Origin: Kineococcus gynurae
GTDB taxonomy: Bacteria > Actinomycetota > Actinomycetes > Actinomycetales > Kineococcaceae
Reading direction: 5' to 3' (one strand)
Length of the DNA: 64,000 bases
Assembly: GCF_050871315.1 (NCBI RefSeq)
Contig: NZ_JBJLRE010000023.1
The position numbers were made by a program, and so were the translations under genes. The notes beneath the pieces are model-generated. The model saw only the letters and a list, made by a program, of their open reading frames with translations, had not been told where the DNA came from and searched no databases. Shown one piece after another: positions 9,008-17,806 of the stretch; positions within the stretch are counted from its first letter, which is position 1; the number at the start of each line of letters is the position of its first letter.

Positions 9008-9071
9008 GCGGGGCCCTTCGACGGCGGGACGGGACGGCCTCCCACCATACGACCCGCCCCCCGCACGCGAA

Positions 9072-9095
9072 CCCCGCCCGACCCCGCGGGCGGGG
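9072..9095 (-). terminator. Possible ppa terminator hairpin
   Basis: Nine-base arms CCCCGCCCG (9072-9080) and CGGGCGGGG (9087-9095) with a six-base loop lie 25-50 bases after the ppa stop, before the MerR gene on the same strand. The surrounding sequence is G/C repetitive, so chance complementarity is possible. Confidence 0.3.
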
Positions 9096-9119
9096 TGGGC
9101 GGGGTGGGAGCGGGACGCG

Positions 9120-9632
9120 TCAGTGCTTGTGCTCGTACGAGGTGCCCTTGGCCCGCTCGTAGGAGTTCGCGATCTCGGCCTCGGCCTCGGCGCGGCCCTT
9201 CCAGTTGGCGCCCTCGACGCTCTTGCCGGGCTCGAGGTCCTTGTAGGTCTCGAAGAAGTGCTGGATCTCGAGGCGGTCGAAGTCGCTGATGTCGGTCAGG
9301 TCCTGGACCTTCTCCCAGCGCGGGTCGCCCGCGACGACGGCGAGGATCTTGTCGTCGCCGCCGGCCTCGTCGCGCATGTGGAACATGCCGATCGCCCGGC
9401 AGGTCACCAGGCAGCCGGGGAAGGTGGGCTCGTCCAGGACGACCAGGACGTCCAGGGGATCGCCGTCCTCGCCGAGCGTGCCCTCGATGAACCCGTAGTC
9501 GTGCGGGTAGCGGGTCGAGGTGAACAGCATGCGGTCCAGGCGGATGCGGCCGGACTCGTGGTCCACCTCGTACTTGTTGCGCTGCCCCTTGGGGATCTCG
9601 ATGGTCGCGTCGAACTCGATCGGCTTGCTCAC
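9120..9632 (-). CDS. ppa: Inorganic pyrophosphatase, family I
   Basis: A 170-residue soluble enzyme that hydrolyses pyrophosphate to two phosphates, pulling biosynthetic reactions forward in the cytoplasm. Family I signatures are clear: EIPKGQRNKYEVDHESG near residue 12, RYPHDYGFIEGTL near 41 and the metal-binding DGDPLDVLV near 56. Further conserved residues (GDDKILAV, and FFETYKDLEPGK near 135) are present. Length matches actinobacterial Ppa. The ATG at 9632 is preceded by a good GGAGG site. It is divergent from dacB, an order seen in many actinobacteria. Confidence 0.96.
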   Translation of the reverse strand: MSKPIEFDATIEIPKGQRNKYEVDHESGRIRLDRMLFTSTRYPHDYGFIEGTLGEDGDPLDVLVVLDEPTFPGCLVTCRAIGMFHMRDEAGGDDKILAVVAGDPRWEKVQDLTDISDFDRLEIQHFFETYKDLEPGKSVEGANWKGRAEAEAEIANSYERAKGTSYEHKH

Positions 9633-9680
9633 GTACGTCCTCCAGAGGGGCCGGGTGGTCTCAGGTCGGTCCGCGCTAGT

Positions 9681-9710
9681 TTGACGCAGGTCCCGGGCAC
9701 GGGAGGTTAC
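9681..9710 (+). promoter_or_regulatory. Candidate sigma-70-type promoter for dacB
   Basis: TTGACG at 9681-9686 is followed after 18 bases by GGTTAC at 9705-9710, about 28 bases before the dacB ATG. The -35 match is good; the -10 is weak, as is common in high-GC actinobacteria. It lies in the 105-base ppa/dacB divergent region. Confidence 0.4.
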
Positions 9711-9737
9711 CGGTCAGGACCGGAGGGGAGCGGGTCG

Positions 9738-11240
9738 ATGCGGGGGGACGCTCGACCGGACGGGTCCGCGCGGGGTCGCGGCAGGGGTCGCGGCAGGGGT
9801 CGCGGCACCCGGATCGGGGTGGCCGCCGCCGCCGCGGTCCTGCTCGTCGGCGGCTACGGGGTGCTCGACGCCGCCGACCTCGTCCCCGGGCCGCTGACCA
9901 TCGCGCCGGTGCCGACCCCTGGCCCGCTGCCGACGGCGCCCGGGGCCCGGCTCCCGTCGTCCCCGGCCCCGGTGCTGCCCGAGCTCGCGACCGCCGCCCC
10001 GGAACCGGCCCCGACCGACCTGGCCGCGCTGGCCGCCCCGCTGCTCACCGCGCCCGAGCTCGCCGCGGGGGTCTCGGTCGGCGTGGTCGACGTCCGCACC
10101 GGGGAGTCGCTGCTGGGCCACGACGTCGAGGTGCCCCGGACCCCCGCCTCCACGACCAAGCTGCTGACCGCCGTCACCGCGCTGCAGGTGCTCGGGCCGC
10201 AGTCGCGGGCGCGCACCCGCGTGCTGGCCGGGCCGGGGGACGAGGTGGTGCTGGTGGCCGGGGGCGACGCGCTGCTGAGCGCCGGGACGGGGGACCCCGA
10301 CGCCGTGCTCGGGCACGCCGGGCTCACCGACCTCGCCGACGCCACCGCCGCCGCGGTCCGGGCCGCCGGTCGCAGCAGCGTGACGCTGCGGCTGGACGAC
10401 TCGATCTTCTCCGGCCCGAGCGTCTCCCCGGCCTGGGGCAGCGGCGACGTGGCCGCGGGCTACGTCGGCCCGGTCACCCCGCTGGCCGTCGACCAGGGCC
10501 GGCTGCTGCCGCCGGTCGAGTTCAACGGCTCGGCCCCCCGCGACCCCCAGCCCGCGCAGACCGCGGCCCGGACCTTCGCCGGGCTGCTGGCCGCGCGCGG
10601 GCTCGTCGTCACCGGCGGGGCCGACGCCCCCGTCGCCGCGGGCACCGCCCCGGCCGGGGCGGAGGAGCTCGCGGGGGTGGACTCCGCCACCACCGCCGAG
10701 GTCGTCGAGATCATGCTCACGACCAGCGACAACACGATCGCCGAGGTCCTGGCCCGGCGGGCGGCCGTGGCCCTGGGCCGTCCGGGGACCTTCGACGAGG
10801 CCTCCGCCGTGCTGGTCGAGCAGGTCGCGAGCCTCGGGGTCGACGTCGAAGGCGTGCGGTTGCAGGGCGGCAGCGGACTCGGGCGCGGGGCCGTCGTCCC
10901 GGTCCGGACGCTCACCGGGGTGCTGCGCGTCGCCGCCGAACCCGACCGGCCCCGGCTCGGGGCGCTGGCCTCGGGGCTGGCCATCGGCGGGGTCGACGGC
11001 ACCCTGCTCGACCGCTACCGCACCCCGGCCGAGCGGGGCGGGCTCGGGGTCGTGCGGGCCAAGACCGGCACGCTGAACGGGGTCACGTCGCTGGCCGGGT
11101 ACGTGGTCGACGCCGACGGCCGGTTGCTGGCCTTCGCCGTCGTCGCCGACCGGGTCCCGTTCGGGGCCGGGGGGACCGCCCGCCGCCTGGTCGACGACTT
11201 CGCCGCCGGGCTGGCCGCGTGCGGGTGCCGGGCCTTCTGA
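9738..11240 (+). CDS. dacB: D-Ala-D-Ala carboxypeptidase/endopeptidase (PBP4, S13)
   Basis: A 500-residue extracytoplasmic penicillin-binding protein that trims peptidoglycan stem peptides or cross-links. A short Arg-Gly-rich cytoplasmic N-terminus precedes one membrane anchor (GVAAAAAVLLVGGYGVL, about 31-47) and a proline-rich linker. The S13 active-site motifs are intact: STTK with the nucleophile at S138 and K141, SDN at about 330, and KTG at about 442. The ATG at 9738 has a GGAGGGG site just upstream. It is the first gene of a forward run with the DUF2342 zincin, tilS and hpt. Confidence 0.92.
   Translation: MRGDARPDGSARGRGRGRGRGRGTRIGVAAAAAVLLVGGYGVLDAADLVPGPLTIAPVPTPGPLPTAPGARLPSSPAPVLPELATAAPEPAPTDLAALAAPLLTAPELAAGVSVGVVDVRTGESLLGHDVEVPRTPASTTKLLTAVTALQVLGPQSRARTRVLAGPGDEVVLVAGGDALLSAGTGDPDAVLGHAGLTDLADATAAAVRAAGRSSVTLRLDDSIFSGPSVSPAWGSGDVAAGYVGPVTPLAVDQGRLLPPVEFNGSAPRDPQPAQTAARTFAGLLAARGLVVTGGADAPVAAGTAPAGAEELAGVDSATTAEVVEIMLTTSDNTIAEVLARRAAVALGRPGTFDEASAVLVEQVASLGVDVEGVRLQGGSGLGRGAVVPVRTLTGVLRVAAEPDRPRLGALASGLAIGGVDGTLLDRYRTPAERGGLGVVRAKTGTLNGVTSLAGYVVDADGRLLAFAVVADRVPFGAGGTARRLVDDFAAGLAACGCRAF
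9772..9807 (+). repeat. Three perfect 12-bp tandem repeats in dacB
   Basis: The unit GGGGTCGCGGCA occurs three times without change (9772-9783, 9784-9795, 9796-9807). It lies in the dacB coding region and encodes an alternating Arg-Gly tract in the predicted cytoplasmic N-terminus. The unit is a multiple of three, so copy-number change would keep the frame. Confidence 0.9.
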
Positions 11241-11293
11241 ACGGACGGGCGGGTCGACCGCCGCGGGCCGGGACCCTCCCGTACGGTGCTGCC

Positions 11294-12547
11294 ATGCGCG
11301 CCGACAGCGTCCCGCCCGGCTCCACGGCGCCCCTCTCCGAGATCCCCTCCGGGACCCCCGGCAACCCGGTGGCCGAGCCCGACGAGGCCCCCAGCCGCCC
11401 GATCGGCGACTTCATCGACTTCGACCTCGCGGCCCGGTTGGGGGCGCGCGTCGTGCGTCCCGGGCCGGGCAGCAGCCCCGCCGAGGCCGCCGAGGCCGTC
11501 GCCGACCTGCGGGCCGCCGCGGCCGAGGCCGTCGAACCCGTCGCCGCGACCGCCCGGATGCGTCGCGACCCGGCCGTCGCCGAGGAACCCCCGGCCCTGG
11601 TGGTCGACCGCGCCTCCTGGGTGCGGGCCAACATCGCCGCGTTCGCCGACCTGCTCGGCCCGGTCCAGGTCCGACCCCAGCGGACGTCGCCGACGCGCGC
11701 CGGGGTCCGGGGCGCGGCGGCCGCGCGCGCCGAGCAGGCGACCACCGCCCTCGGGCGGCGCACCACCGCCGTCGAGATGGGTGGGCTCATGGGCCTGCTG
11801 TCGGGCAAGGTCCTCGGCCAGTTCGACGTCTTCACCGGGGTCGACGCGGGCGAGCCCGGGCGGCTGCTGCTCGTCGCCCCCAACATCGTGGCCGCCGAGC
11901 AGGAGCTCGGTCTGGTCCCGCGCGACTTCCGCCGCTGGGTCTGCCTGCACGAGGAGACCCACCGGCTGCAGTTCGGGGCCAACCCCTGGCTGCGCCGCTG
12001 GATCACCGAGCAGGCCCGGGAGCTCTCGGGCGACCTCGTCGGGCGTCCGCAGGACCTCGCCGACCGGCTCGCCGCAGTCCTCAAGGGGCTGCCGGGGATC
12101 CTGCGGGACAGCCGTGACGAGGAGGCCGGGGACGCGTCGGGGTCGGCGTCGGGGTCGGGGTCGGGGCAGAGCCTGACCGACTTGCTGCAGACGCCCGAGC
12201 AGCGGGCCGCCGTCGCCCGGGTCGTCGCCGTGATGTCGTTGCTCGAGGGGCACGCCGACGTCGTGATGGACGAGGTCGGACCCCGGTACGTGCCGACCGT
12301 GCAGCAGATCCGGGCCGCGTTCACCGAGCGCCGGCGCGGCCGCGGCGGTCTGGACTCGGTGCTGCGCCGGGTCATCGGCCTCGACGCCAAGCTGCGCCAG
12401 TACGCCGAGGGGGCGAGCTTCGTGCGCGGGGTCGTCGACACGGTCGGCTGGGACGACTTCAACGCGGTCTGGACCGGGCCGGAGACCCTGCCGACACCCG
12501 CCGAGATCGCCGACCCTCCGGCCTGGGTCGCCCGCGTCCTGCGCTGA
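11294..12547 (+). CDS. DUF2342 zinc-dependent metalloprotease-like protein
   Basis: A 417-residue protein of the actinobacteria-specific DUF2342/Zincin_2 family, sometimes annotated as F420-associated although no F420 function is established. It carries an HExxH zinc motif (HEETHRLQF, H219-H223) and a downstream EGHADVVMD at about 318 that supplies a plausible third ligand. There is no signal peptide, so it is probably cytoplasmic. A low-complexity Ser-Gly segment (about residues 280-292) marks a flexible loop. The substrate is unknown. Its place between dacB and tilS is conserved in many actinobacteria. The next gene starts one base after its stop, indicating co-transcription. Confidence 0.85.
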   Translation: MRADSVPPGSTAPLSEIPSGTPGNPVAEPDEAPSRPIGDFIDFDLAARLGARVVRPGPGSSPAEAAEAVADLRAAAAEAVEPVAATARMRRDPAVAEEPPALVVDRASWVRANIAAFADLLGPVQVRPQRTSPTRAGVRGAAAARAEQATTALGRRTTAVEMGGLMGLLSGKVLGQFDVFTGVDAGEPGRLLLVAPNIVAAEQELGLVPRDFRRWVCLHEETHRLQFGANPWLRRWITEQARELSGDLVGRPQDLADRLAAVLKGLPGILRDSRDEEAGDASGSASGSGSGQSLTDLLQTPEQRAAVARVVAVMSLLEGHADVVMDEVGPRYVPTVQQIRAAFTERRRGRGGLDSVLRRVIGLDAKLRQYAEGASFVRGVVDTVGWDDFNAVWTGPETLPTPAEIADPPAWVARVLR

Positions 12548-12548
12548 C

Positions 12549-13634
12549 GTGGACCGCGCCCCGGCCGCCGGTTCCGCCGCCGTCCCCGCCCGGGACCGGC
12601 TCGAGGTGCGCCGCGCCGTCCGGGCGGCGCTCGCCGACCTGCCCCCCGACGCGCTGGTGCTGGTCGCCTGCAGTGGCGGGGCCGACTCCCTGGCCCTGGC
12701 CTTCGCCCTGGCCGAGGAGCGTCCCGGCTCCGGGGCCGTCGTGGTCGACCACGGCCTGCGTCCGGACTCGGCCGCGGTCGCCGCCCGGGCGGTCGCCGCC
12801 TGTCGTGCCGTCGGGCTGGACCCGGTCGTGAGCCCGCGGGTCGCGGTGGGCCGACCGGGTGGTCCCGAGGGGGCCGCTCGCGACGCCCGCTACGCCGCCC
12901 TCGCCGCGGCCGCCGCCGCACTCGACGCCCGCGCCGTCCTCACCGGGCACACCCGCGACGACCAGGCCGAGTCGGTCCTGCTCGGCCTCGCCCGCGGCTC
13001 CGGCCCGCGCTCGCTGGCCGGGATGCCGGCCCGACGACCCCTGCCGGGGTGCGCGGCCGAGCTGCGCCGCCCGGTGCTGGCGCTGCCCCGCGAGCTGGTC
13101 CGGTCCTCGCTGGGGGCCGGGCCCGGGGGACCCGTCGAGGTCGACGAGGACCCGACCAACGCCGACCCCGCCACCGCCCGTGCCCGGGTCCGGCACACCG
13201 TCCTGCCCGTGCTGGAGGCCGAACTCGGCCCGGGCGTGGCCGCGGCCCTGGCCCGGACCGCCCGGGCGGCCCGCGACGACGCCGACGCCCTCGACGCGCT
13301 CGCGGCGGCCACCGACCCCTGGGCGTGGAGCGCGGGGGAGCTCTGCGCCCCGGTCGCGACGCTGCTCGAGGCGCCCGCCGCCCTGCGTCGACGGCACCTG
13401 CGCCGCGGGGCGCTCGCCGCCGGCAGCCCCGCCCAGGACCTGACCGCGGGGCACGTCGACGCCCTCGACGGGTTGCTGCTGCGCTGGCGCGGGCAGGGTC
13501 CGCTGCACCTGCCCGGGCCGGCGGGCCACCGGGTCGAGGCCCGGCGCGAGGCGGGCGGCGCGTATGGCAGGCTCAGGCTCGCGCCGGTCCGGACGGACCG
13601 AGGAGGGCCGCCGGTCGGTCCCGTCAGCGCCTGA
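12549..13634 (+). CDS. tilS: tRNA(Ile)-lysidine synthetase
   Basis: A 361-residue N-type PP-loop ATPase that converts C34 of the CAU-anticodon tRNA-Ile to lysidine, so that it reads AUA. The PP-loop ACSGGADSLALAFAL is at about residues 41-55. VVVDHGLR near 66 and TGHTRDDQAESVLLGLARG near 126 are typical TilS motifs. The C-terminal half is short and divergent, as in other actinobacterial TilS. GTG 12549 starts one base after the preceding stop; 26 bases separate its stop from hpt, the usual partner. Confidence 0.93.
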   Translation: MDRAPAAGSAAVPARDRLEVRRAVRAALADLPPDALVLVACSGGADSLALAFALAEERPGSGAVVVDHGLRPDSAAVAARAVAACRAVGLDPVVSPRVAVGRPGGPEGAARDARYAALAAAAAALDARAVLTGHTRDDQAESVLLGLARGSGPRSLAGMPARRPLPGCAAELRRPVLALPRELVRSSLGAGPGGPVEVDEDPTNADPATARARVRHTVLPVLEAELGPGVAAALARTARAARDDADALDALAAATDPWAWSAGELCAPVATLLEAPAALRRRHLRRGALAAGSPAQDLTAGHVDALDGLLLRWRGQGPLHLPGPAGHRVEARREAGGAYGRLRLAPVRTDRGGPPVGPVSA

Positions 13635-13660
13635 CTCCGAACCGCACGGGAGTGGACTGC

Positions 13661-14212
13661 GTGGACGCCACGGACACCGGGACCGACCTCGAGCACGTGC
13701 TGCTCAGCGAGGAACAGCTGGCCGAACGGATCCGTGAGCTCGCCGCCGAGCTGGACCGCGACTACGCCGGTCAGGACGTCCTGCTGGTCGGGGTCCTCAA
13801 GGGCGCGGTCATGGTGATGGCCGACCTGTCCCGGGCGATGTCGATCCCGCTGTCGATGGACTTCATGGCGGTGAGCTCCTACGGCTCGGGCACCAAGTCC
13901 TCGGGCGTGGTGCGCATCCTGAAGGACCTCGACGCCGACATCTCCGGGCGCCACGTGCTGATCGTCGAGGACATCATCGACTCCGGTCTCACCCTGTCCT
14001 GGCTGATCGCCAACCTGTCCTCGCGGGGCCCGGCCTCGGTGCGGGTGTGCGCGCTGCTGCGCAAGCCCGAGGCGGCCAAGGTCGTCGTGGACGTGGCCTA
14101 CGTCGGCTTCGACATCCCCAACGAGTTCGTCGTCGGCTACGGCCTCGACTACTCCGACCGCTACCGCAACCTGAAGTGCGTGGGCACGCTGGCCCCGCAC
14201 GTCTACAGCTGA
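13661..14212 (+). CDS. hpt: Hypoxanthine phosphoribosyltransferase
   Basis: A 183-residue purine-salvage enzyme that makes IMP or GMP from hypoxanthine or guanine and PRPP. The PRPP-binding loop VLIVEDIIDSGLTL is near residue 103, the flexible loop contains SSYGSGTKSSG near 68, and the C-terminus has the purine-binding VGYGLDYSDRYRNL. I favour GTG 13661 because a CGGGAG site lies eight bases upstream; GTG 13652 would add three residues. It lies between tilS and ftsH, a widely conserved order. Confidence 0.95.
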   Translation: MDATDTGTDLEHVLLSEEQLAERIRELAAELDRDYAGQDVLLVGVLKGAVMVMADLSRAMSIPLSMDFMAVSSYGSGTKSSGVVRILKDLDADISGRHVLIVEDIIDSGLTLSWLIANLSSRGPASVRVCALLRKPEAAKVVVDVAYVGFDIPNEFVVGYGLDYSDRYRNLKCVGTLAPHVYS

Positions 14213-14355
14213 GTTCCCAGGCGACTCCCAGCCCGGCCCCGGAACACCGGGGGTTCACCGCCCGTTCCCGGTAGCAGGAGTCCGGGCACGAGCCCGGGGT
14301 ATGGTCAAGAGTCGTCCGTGCGAGCAGGAGGGACGGGGGGGAACCCCTCCATCTG

Positions 14356-16368
14356 ATGCCCAATCTCAAGCGCATTCTGCGTGGTCCACTGGTCTGGATC
14401 CTCGTCGCGATCGCCGCGGTGGCGCTCGGCGCGTCCTTCCTGACGTCCCGCGGCACCACCGACGTGTCCACGACCGAGGCGCTGTCGATCATCCAGGCGA
14501 ACCGGGTCGAGAAGGCCACGCTGACCGACGGCGAGCAGAAGATCACCCTGACCCTCAAGGAGGGTCAGCAGGTGAACGGGGCGAGCACGGTCGTGTCCTA
14601 CTACGTCGCCCAGCGCGGGGTCGACGTGGTCGACGCGCTCGAGGCGTCCCCGCCCCCCGGCGGGGTGACCGACGAGGTCCCGCGCCAGGGCATCCTGACG
14701 ACGCTGCTGTTCACCATCGGTCCGATCCTGCTGCTGCTGGTCCTGTTCTGGTGGCTCATGTCCCAGATGCAGGGCGGCGGGTCGCGGGTCATGCAGTTCG
14801 GCAAGTCCAAGGCCAAGCTGATGAGCAAGGACACCCCGAAGACGACGTTCGCCGACGTCGCCGGGGCCGACGAGGCCGTCGAGGAACTGCACGAGATCAA
14901 GGAGTTCCTGGAGGACCCGGCCAAGTTCCAGGCCGTCGGGGCCAAGATCCCCAAGGGCGTCCTGCTCTACGGTCCGCCCGGCACCGGCAAGACGCTGCTG
15001 GCCCGGGCCGTGGCCGGCGAGGCCGGGGTCCCGTTCTTCTCGATCTCCGGCTCGGACTTCGTCGAGATGTTCGTCGGGGTCGGCGCCTCCCGCGTCCGTG
15101 ACCTGTTCGAGCAGGCCAAGACCAACGCGCCCGCGATCATCTTCGTCGACGAGATCGACGCCGTCGGCCGCCACCGCGGCGCCGGGCTGGGCGGCGGTCA
15201 CGACGAGCGCGAGCAGACCCTGAACCAGCTGCTGGTCGAGATGGACGGGTTCGACGTCAAGACCAACGTCATCCTCATCGCGGCCACCAACCGCCCCGAC
15301 ATCCTCGACCCGGCGCTGCTGCGCCCGGGCCGCTTCGACCGCCAGATCGCCGTCGAGGCCCCCGACATGGAGGGCCGGCACAAGATCCTTCAGGTGCACG
15401 GCAAGGGCAAGCCCCTGGCCACCGACATCGACCTGCTCTCGGTCGCCCGCCGGACCCCCGGGTTCTCCGGCGCCGACCTGGCCAACGTGCTCAACGAGGC
15501 CGCGCTGCTCACCGCCCGCGCCGACGCCAAGGTCATCGACAACGCCGCGCTGGACGAGGCGATCGACCGGGTCATGGCCGGCCCGCAGAAGCGGACCCGG
15601 CGGATGAGCGAGAAGGAGCTCAAGGTCACCGCGTACCACGAGGGTGGTCACGCGCTGGTCGCCGCGGCCCTGCCGAACACCGACCCGGTCACCAAGGTCA
15701 CGATCCTGCCCCGCGGTCGCGCGCTCGGGTACACGATGGTCCTCCCGACCGAGGACAAGTACTCCACCTCGCGCAACGAGATCCTCGACCAGCTCGCCTA
15801 CGCCCTCGGCGGGCGCGTCGCCGAGGAGCTCGTCTTCCACGACCCGACGACGGGCGCCTCGAACGACATCGAGAAGGCGACCGGGATGGCCCGCAAGATG
15901 GTCACCCAGTTCGGGATGAGCGAGCGGATCGGGGCGATCAAGCTCGGGCAGAGCGGGGGCGAGGTCTTCCTCGGCCGCGACATGGGCCACGAGCGCGACT
16001 ACTCCGAGGGCGTCGCGGGCATCGTCGACGAGGAGGTGCGCCGCCTCATCGAGGCCGCCCACGACGAGGCCTGGGAGGTCCTGGTCGAGCACCGTCCGGT
16101 CCTCGACGCCCTGGTCGTCGCGCTGCTGGAGAAGGAGACGCTGAACCAGGCCGAGCTGGCCGAGATCTTCGCGCCGGTCGTGAAGCGCCCGCAGCGACCG
16201 GTCTGGCTGTCCAGCGAGCGTCGGGCCGTCTCCGACATCCCGCCGGTCACCGGGCCCCGCGAGAACGGTGCCGTCAACGGGCACCGCTCCGGCTTCCAGG
16301 TGCCCCTGAGCACCGAGTCGTCGCGGGGGCACCAGGTCGACCGCACGGCGAACGACGACCAGCGGTGA
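14356..16368 (+). CDS. ftsH: ATP-dependent zinc metalloprotease FtsH
   Basis: A 670-residue membrane AAA+ protease that extracts and degrades membrane and regulatory proteins. It has two N-terminal transmembrane helices (about 11-30 and 116-135) around a small extracytoplasmic domain. The AAA module follows, with Walker A GPPGTGKT near 203, Walker B IIFVDEIDAVG near 259 and the SRH region ATNRPDILDPALLRPGRFDR. The M41 protease domain has the zinc motif HEGGH at 428-432. A basic, low-complexity tail follows as in other actinobacteria. Its stop overlaps the folE GTG (GTGA), coupling it to the folate operon. About 140 bases before it may hold a promoter (TATGGT near 14299). Confidence 0.97.
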   Translation: MPNLKRILRGPLVWILVAIAAVALGASFLTSRGTTDVSTTEALSIIQANRVEKATLTDGEQKITLTLKEGQQVNGASTVVSYYVAQRGVDVVDALEASPPPGGVTDEVPRQGILTTLLFTIGPILLLLVLFWWLMSQMQGGGSRVMQFGKSKAKLMSKDTPKTTFADVAGADEAVEELHEIKEFLEDPAKFQAVGAKIPKGVLLYGPPGTGKTLLARAVAGEAGVPFFSISGSDFVEMFVGVGASRVRDLFEQAKTNAPAIIFVDEIDAVGRHRGAGLGGGHDEREQTLNQLLVEMDGFDVKTNVILIAATNRPDILDPALLRPGRFDRQIAVEAPDMEGRHKILQVHGKGKPLATDIDLLSVARRTPGFSGADLANVLNEAALLTARADAKVIDNAALDEAIDRVMAGPQKRTRRMSEKELKVTAYHEGGHALVAAALPNTDPVTKVTILPRGRALGYTMVLPTEDKYSTSRNEILDQLAYALGGRVAEELVFHDPTTGASNDIEKATGMARKMVTQFGMSERIGAIKLGQSGGEVFLGRDMGHERDYSEGVAGIVDEEVRRLIEAAHDEAWEVLVEHRPVLDALVVALLEKETLNQAELAEIFAPVVKRPQRPVWLSSERRAVSDIPPVTGPRENGAVNGHRSGFQVPLSTESSRGHQVDRTANDDQR

Positions 16369-16943
16369 CGACGGCGGCCTTCGACGCCCCCCGGGCCGAG
16401 GCGGCGGTCCGCGAGCTGCTGCTGGCCCTCGGTGAGGACCCGGACCGGGAAGGGCTGCGGGACACCCCGGCCCGGGTGACCCGGGCCTGGGCCGAGCTGC
16501 TGGCCGGGTCCTTCCAGGACCCGACCGAGGTGCTGGCCACCGACTTCGGCCTCGACCACGACGAGCTGGTGCTGGTCAAGGACATCGAGGTCCAGTCGAC
16601 CTGCGAGCACCACCTGCTGCCGTTCCACGGTCTGGCCCACGTCGGGTACATCCCCGGCCCGCACGGGCGGGTCACGGGGTTGTCCAAGCTGGCCCGCATC
16701 GTCGACGTCTACTCCCGTCGCCTGCAGCTGCAGGAGCGGATCACCAGCCAGGTCGCCGACGCCCTGGTCGCGTCGCTGCACCCGCGCGGGGTCATCGTCG
16801 TCCTCGAGTGCGAGCACAACTGCATGTCGATGCGAGGGGTCCGCAAGCCGGGCGCCAAGACGGTCACCTCGGCGGTCCGCGGCTCGCTGCGCAACGCGGC
16901 CACCCGCGCGGAGGCCATGAGCCTCATCATGGCCGACCGGTGA
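16365..16943 (+). CDS. folE: GTP cyclohydrolase I
   Basis: A 192-residue enzyme catalysing the first step of folate synthesis, GTP to dihydroneopterin triphosphate. Zinc and active-site residues are visible in STCEHHLLPFHG near residue 82 and LECEHNCMSMRGVRKPG near 147. GYIPGPHGRVTGLSKLARIVD is shared by all bacterial FolE1. The GTG start overlaps the ftsH stop and its own stop overlaps the folP GTG, so it is translationally coupled on both sides. Confidence 0.97.
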   Translation: MTTAAFDAPRAEAAVRELLLALGEDPDREGLRDTPARVTRAWAELLAGSFQDPTEVLATDFGLDHDELVLVKDIEVQSTCEHHLLPFHGLAHVGYIPGPHGRVTGLSKLARIVDVYSRRLQLQERITSQVADALVASLHPRGVIVVLECEHNCMSMRGVRKPGAKTVTSAVRGSLRNAATRAEAMSLIMADR

Positions 16944-17806
16944 CCGGACCCGGGCTGCTGTCCGGGGTGGGTGCGCTGCTGGCGCCGTCGTCGCGGACCC
17001 GGGTCATGGGCGTCCTCAACGTCACCCCGGACTCCTTCTCCGACGGCGGGTCCTTCCTGGCCGCCGACGACGCGGTCCGCCGCGGCCTGGCCCTGCACGC
17101 GGCCGGGGCCGACCTCGTCGACGTCGGCGGGGAGTCCACCCGGCCCGGAGCCCGCCGGGTCGATCCCGCCGAGGAGCTCGAGCGGGTCGTCACCGTCGTG
17201 CGCGAGCTGAGCACGGCCGGCGTCGCAGTCAGCATCGACACCATGCGGGCCTCGACCGCGCGCGCCGCGGTCGAGGCGGGTGCGGTGCTGGTCAACGACG
17301 TGTCCGGAGGTCTGGCCGACCCGGGCATGGCGGCCGTCGTGGCCGACCTCGACTGCGGCTACGTGCTCTCGCACTGGCGCGGGTTCTCCGACGTCATGAA
17401 CTCCCTCGCCGTCTACGACGACGTGGTCGCCGAGGTCCGCGCCGAGCTCGCCGCCCGCGTCGAGGTGGTGCTGGGGGCCGGGGTCGTCCCCGAACGGCTC
17501 GTGCTCGACCCCGGGCTCGGGTTCGCCAAGATCGGTGCCCAGGACTGGGCCCTGCTGGCGGGACTGGACGAGCTGGCCGGGCTCGGCTTCCCGCTGCTGG
17601 TGGGCGCCTCCCGCAAGCGCTTCCTCGGCACGCTGCTGACGGGTTCGGACGGGACCACGCCGGCCCCCGCCGAGCGAGACGACGCGACCGCCGCCGTCAC
17701 CGCCCTCGCCGCCGGTCACGGCGTCTGGGGGGTGCGGGTGCACGAGGTCGCCGCGTCGGTCGCCGCGGTCCGGGTCGCCGAGGCCTGGCGCGGAGCGGCC
17801 CGGTGA
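16940..17806 (+). CDS. folP: Dihydropteroate synthase
   Basis: A 288-residue TIM-barrel enzyme that joins 4-aminobenzoate to hydroxymethyl-dihydropterin pyrophosphate, the target of sulfonamides. The pterin-binding signature VMGVLNVTPDSFSDGG is near residue 22. DVGGESTRPGA, VSIDTMRA, VNDVSGG, DPGLGFAK and the phosphate-binding GASRKRFLG follow in normal order. GTG at 16940 overlaps folE by four bases. No resistance-type change can be judged without alignment. Confidence 0.96.
   Translation: MTGPGLLSGVGALLAPSSRTRVMGVLNVTPDSFSDGGSFLAADDAVRRGLALHAAGADLVDVGGESTRPGARRVDPAEELERVVTVVRELSTAGVAVSIDTMRASTARAAVEAGAVLVNDVSGGLADPGMAAVVADLDCGYVLSHWRGFSDVMNSLAVYDDVVAEVRAELAARVEVVLGAGVVPERLVLDPGLGFAKIGAQDWALLAGLDELAGLGFPLLVGASRKRFLGTLLTGSDGTTPAPAERDDATAAVTALAAGHGVWGVRVHEVAASVAAVRVAEAWRGAAR

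Noticed and set aside
12130..12180. GGGTCG simple repeats in the DUF2342 gene as a regulatory repeat
   Set aside because: They lie in frame inside a Ser-Gly loop of the protein and need no other explanation.
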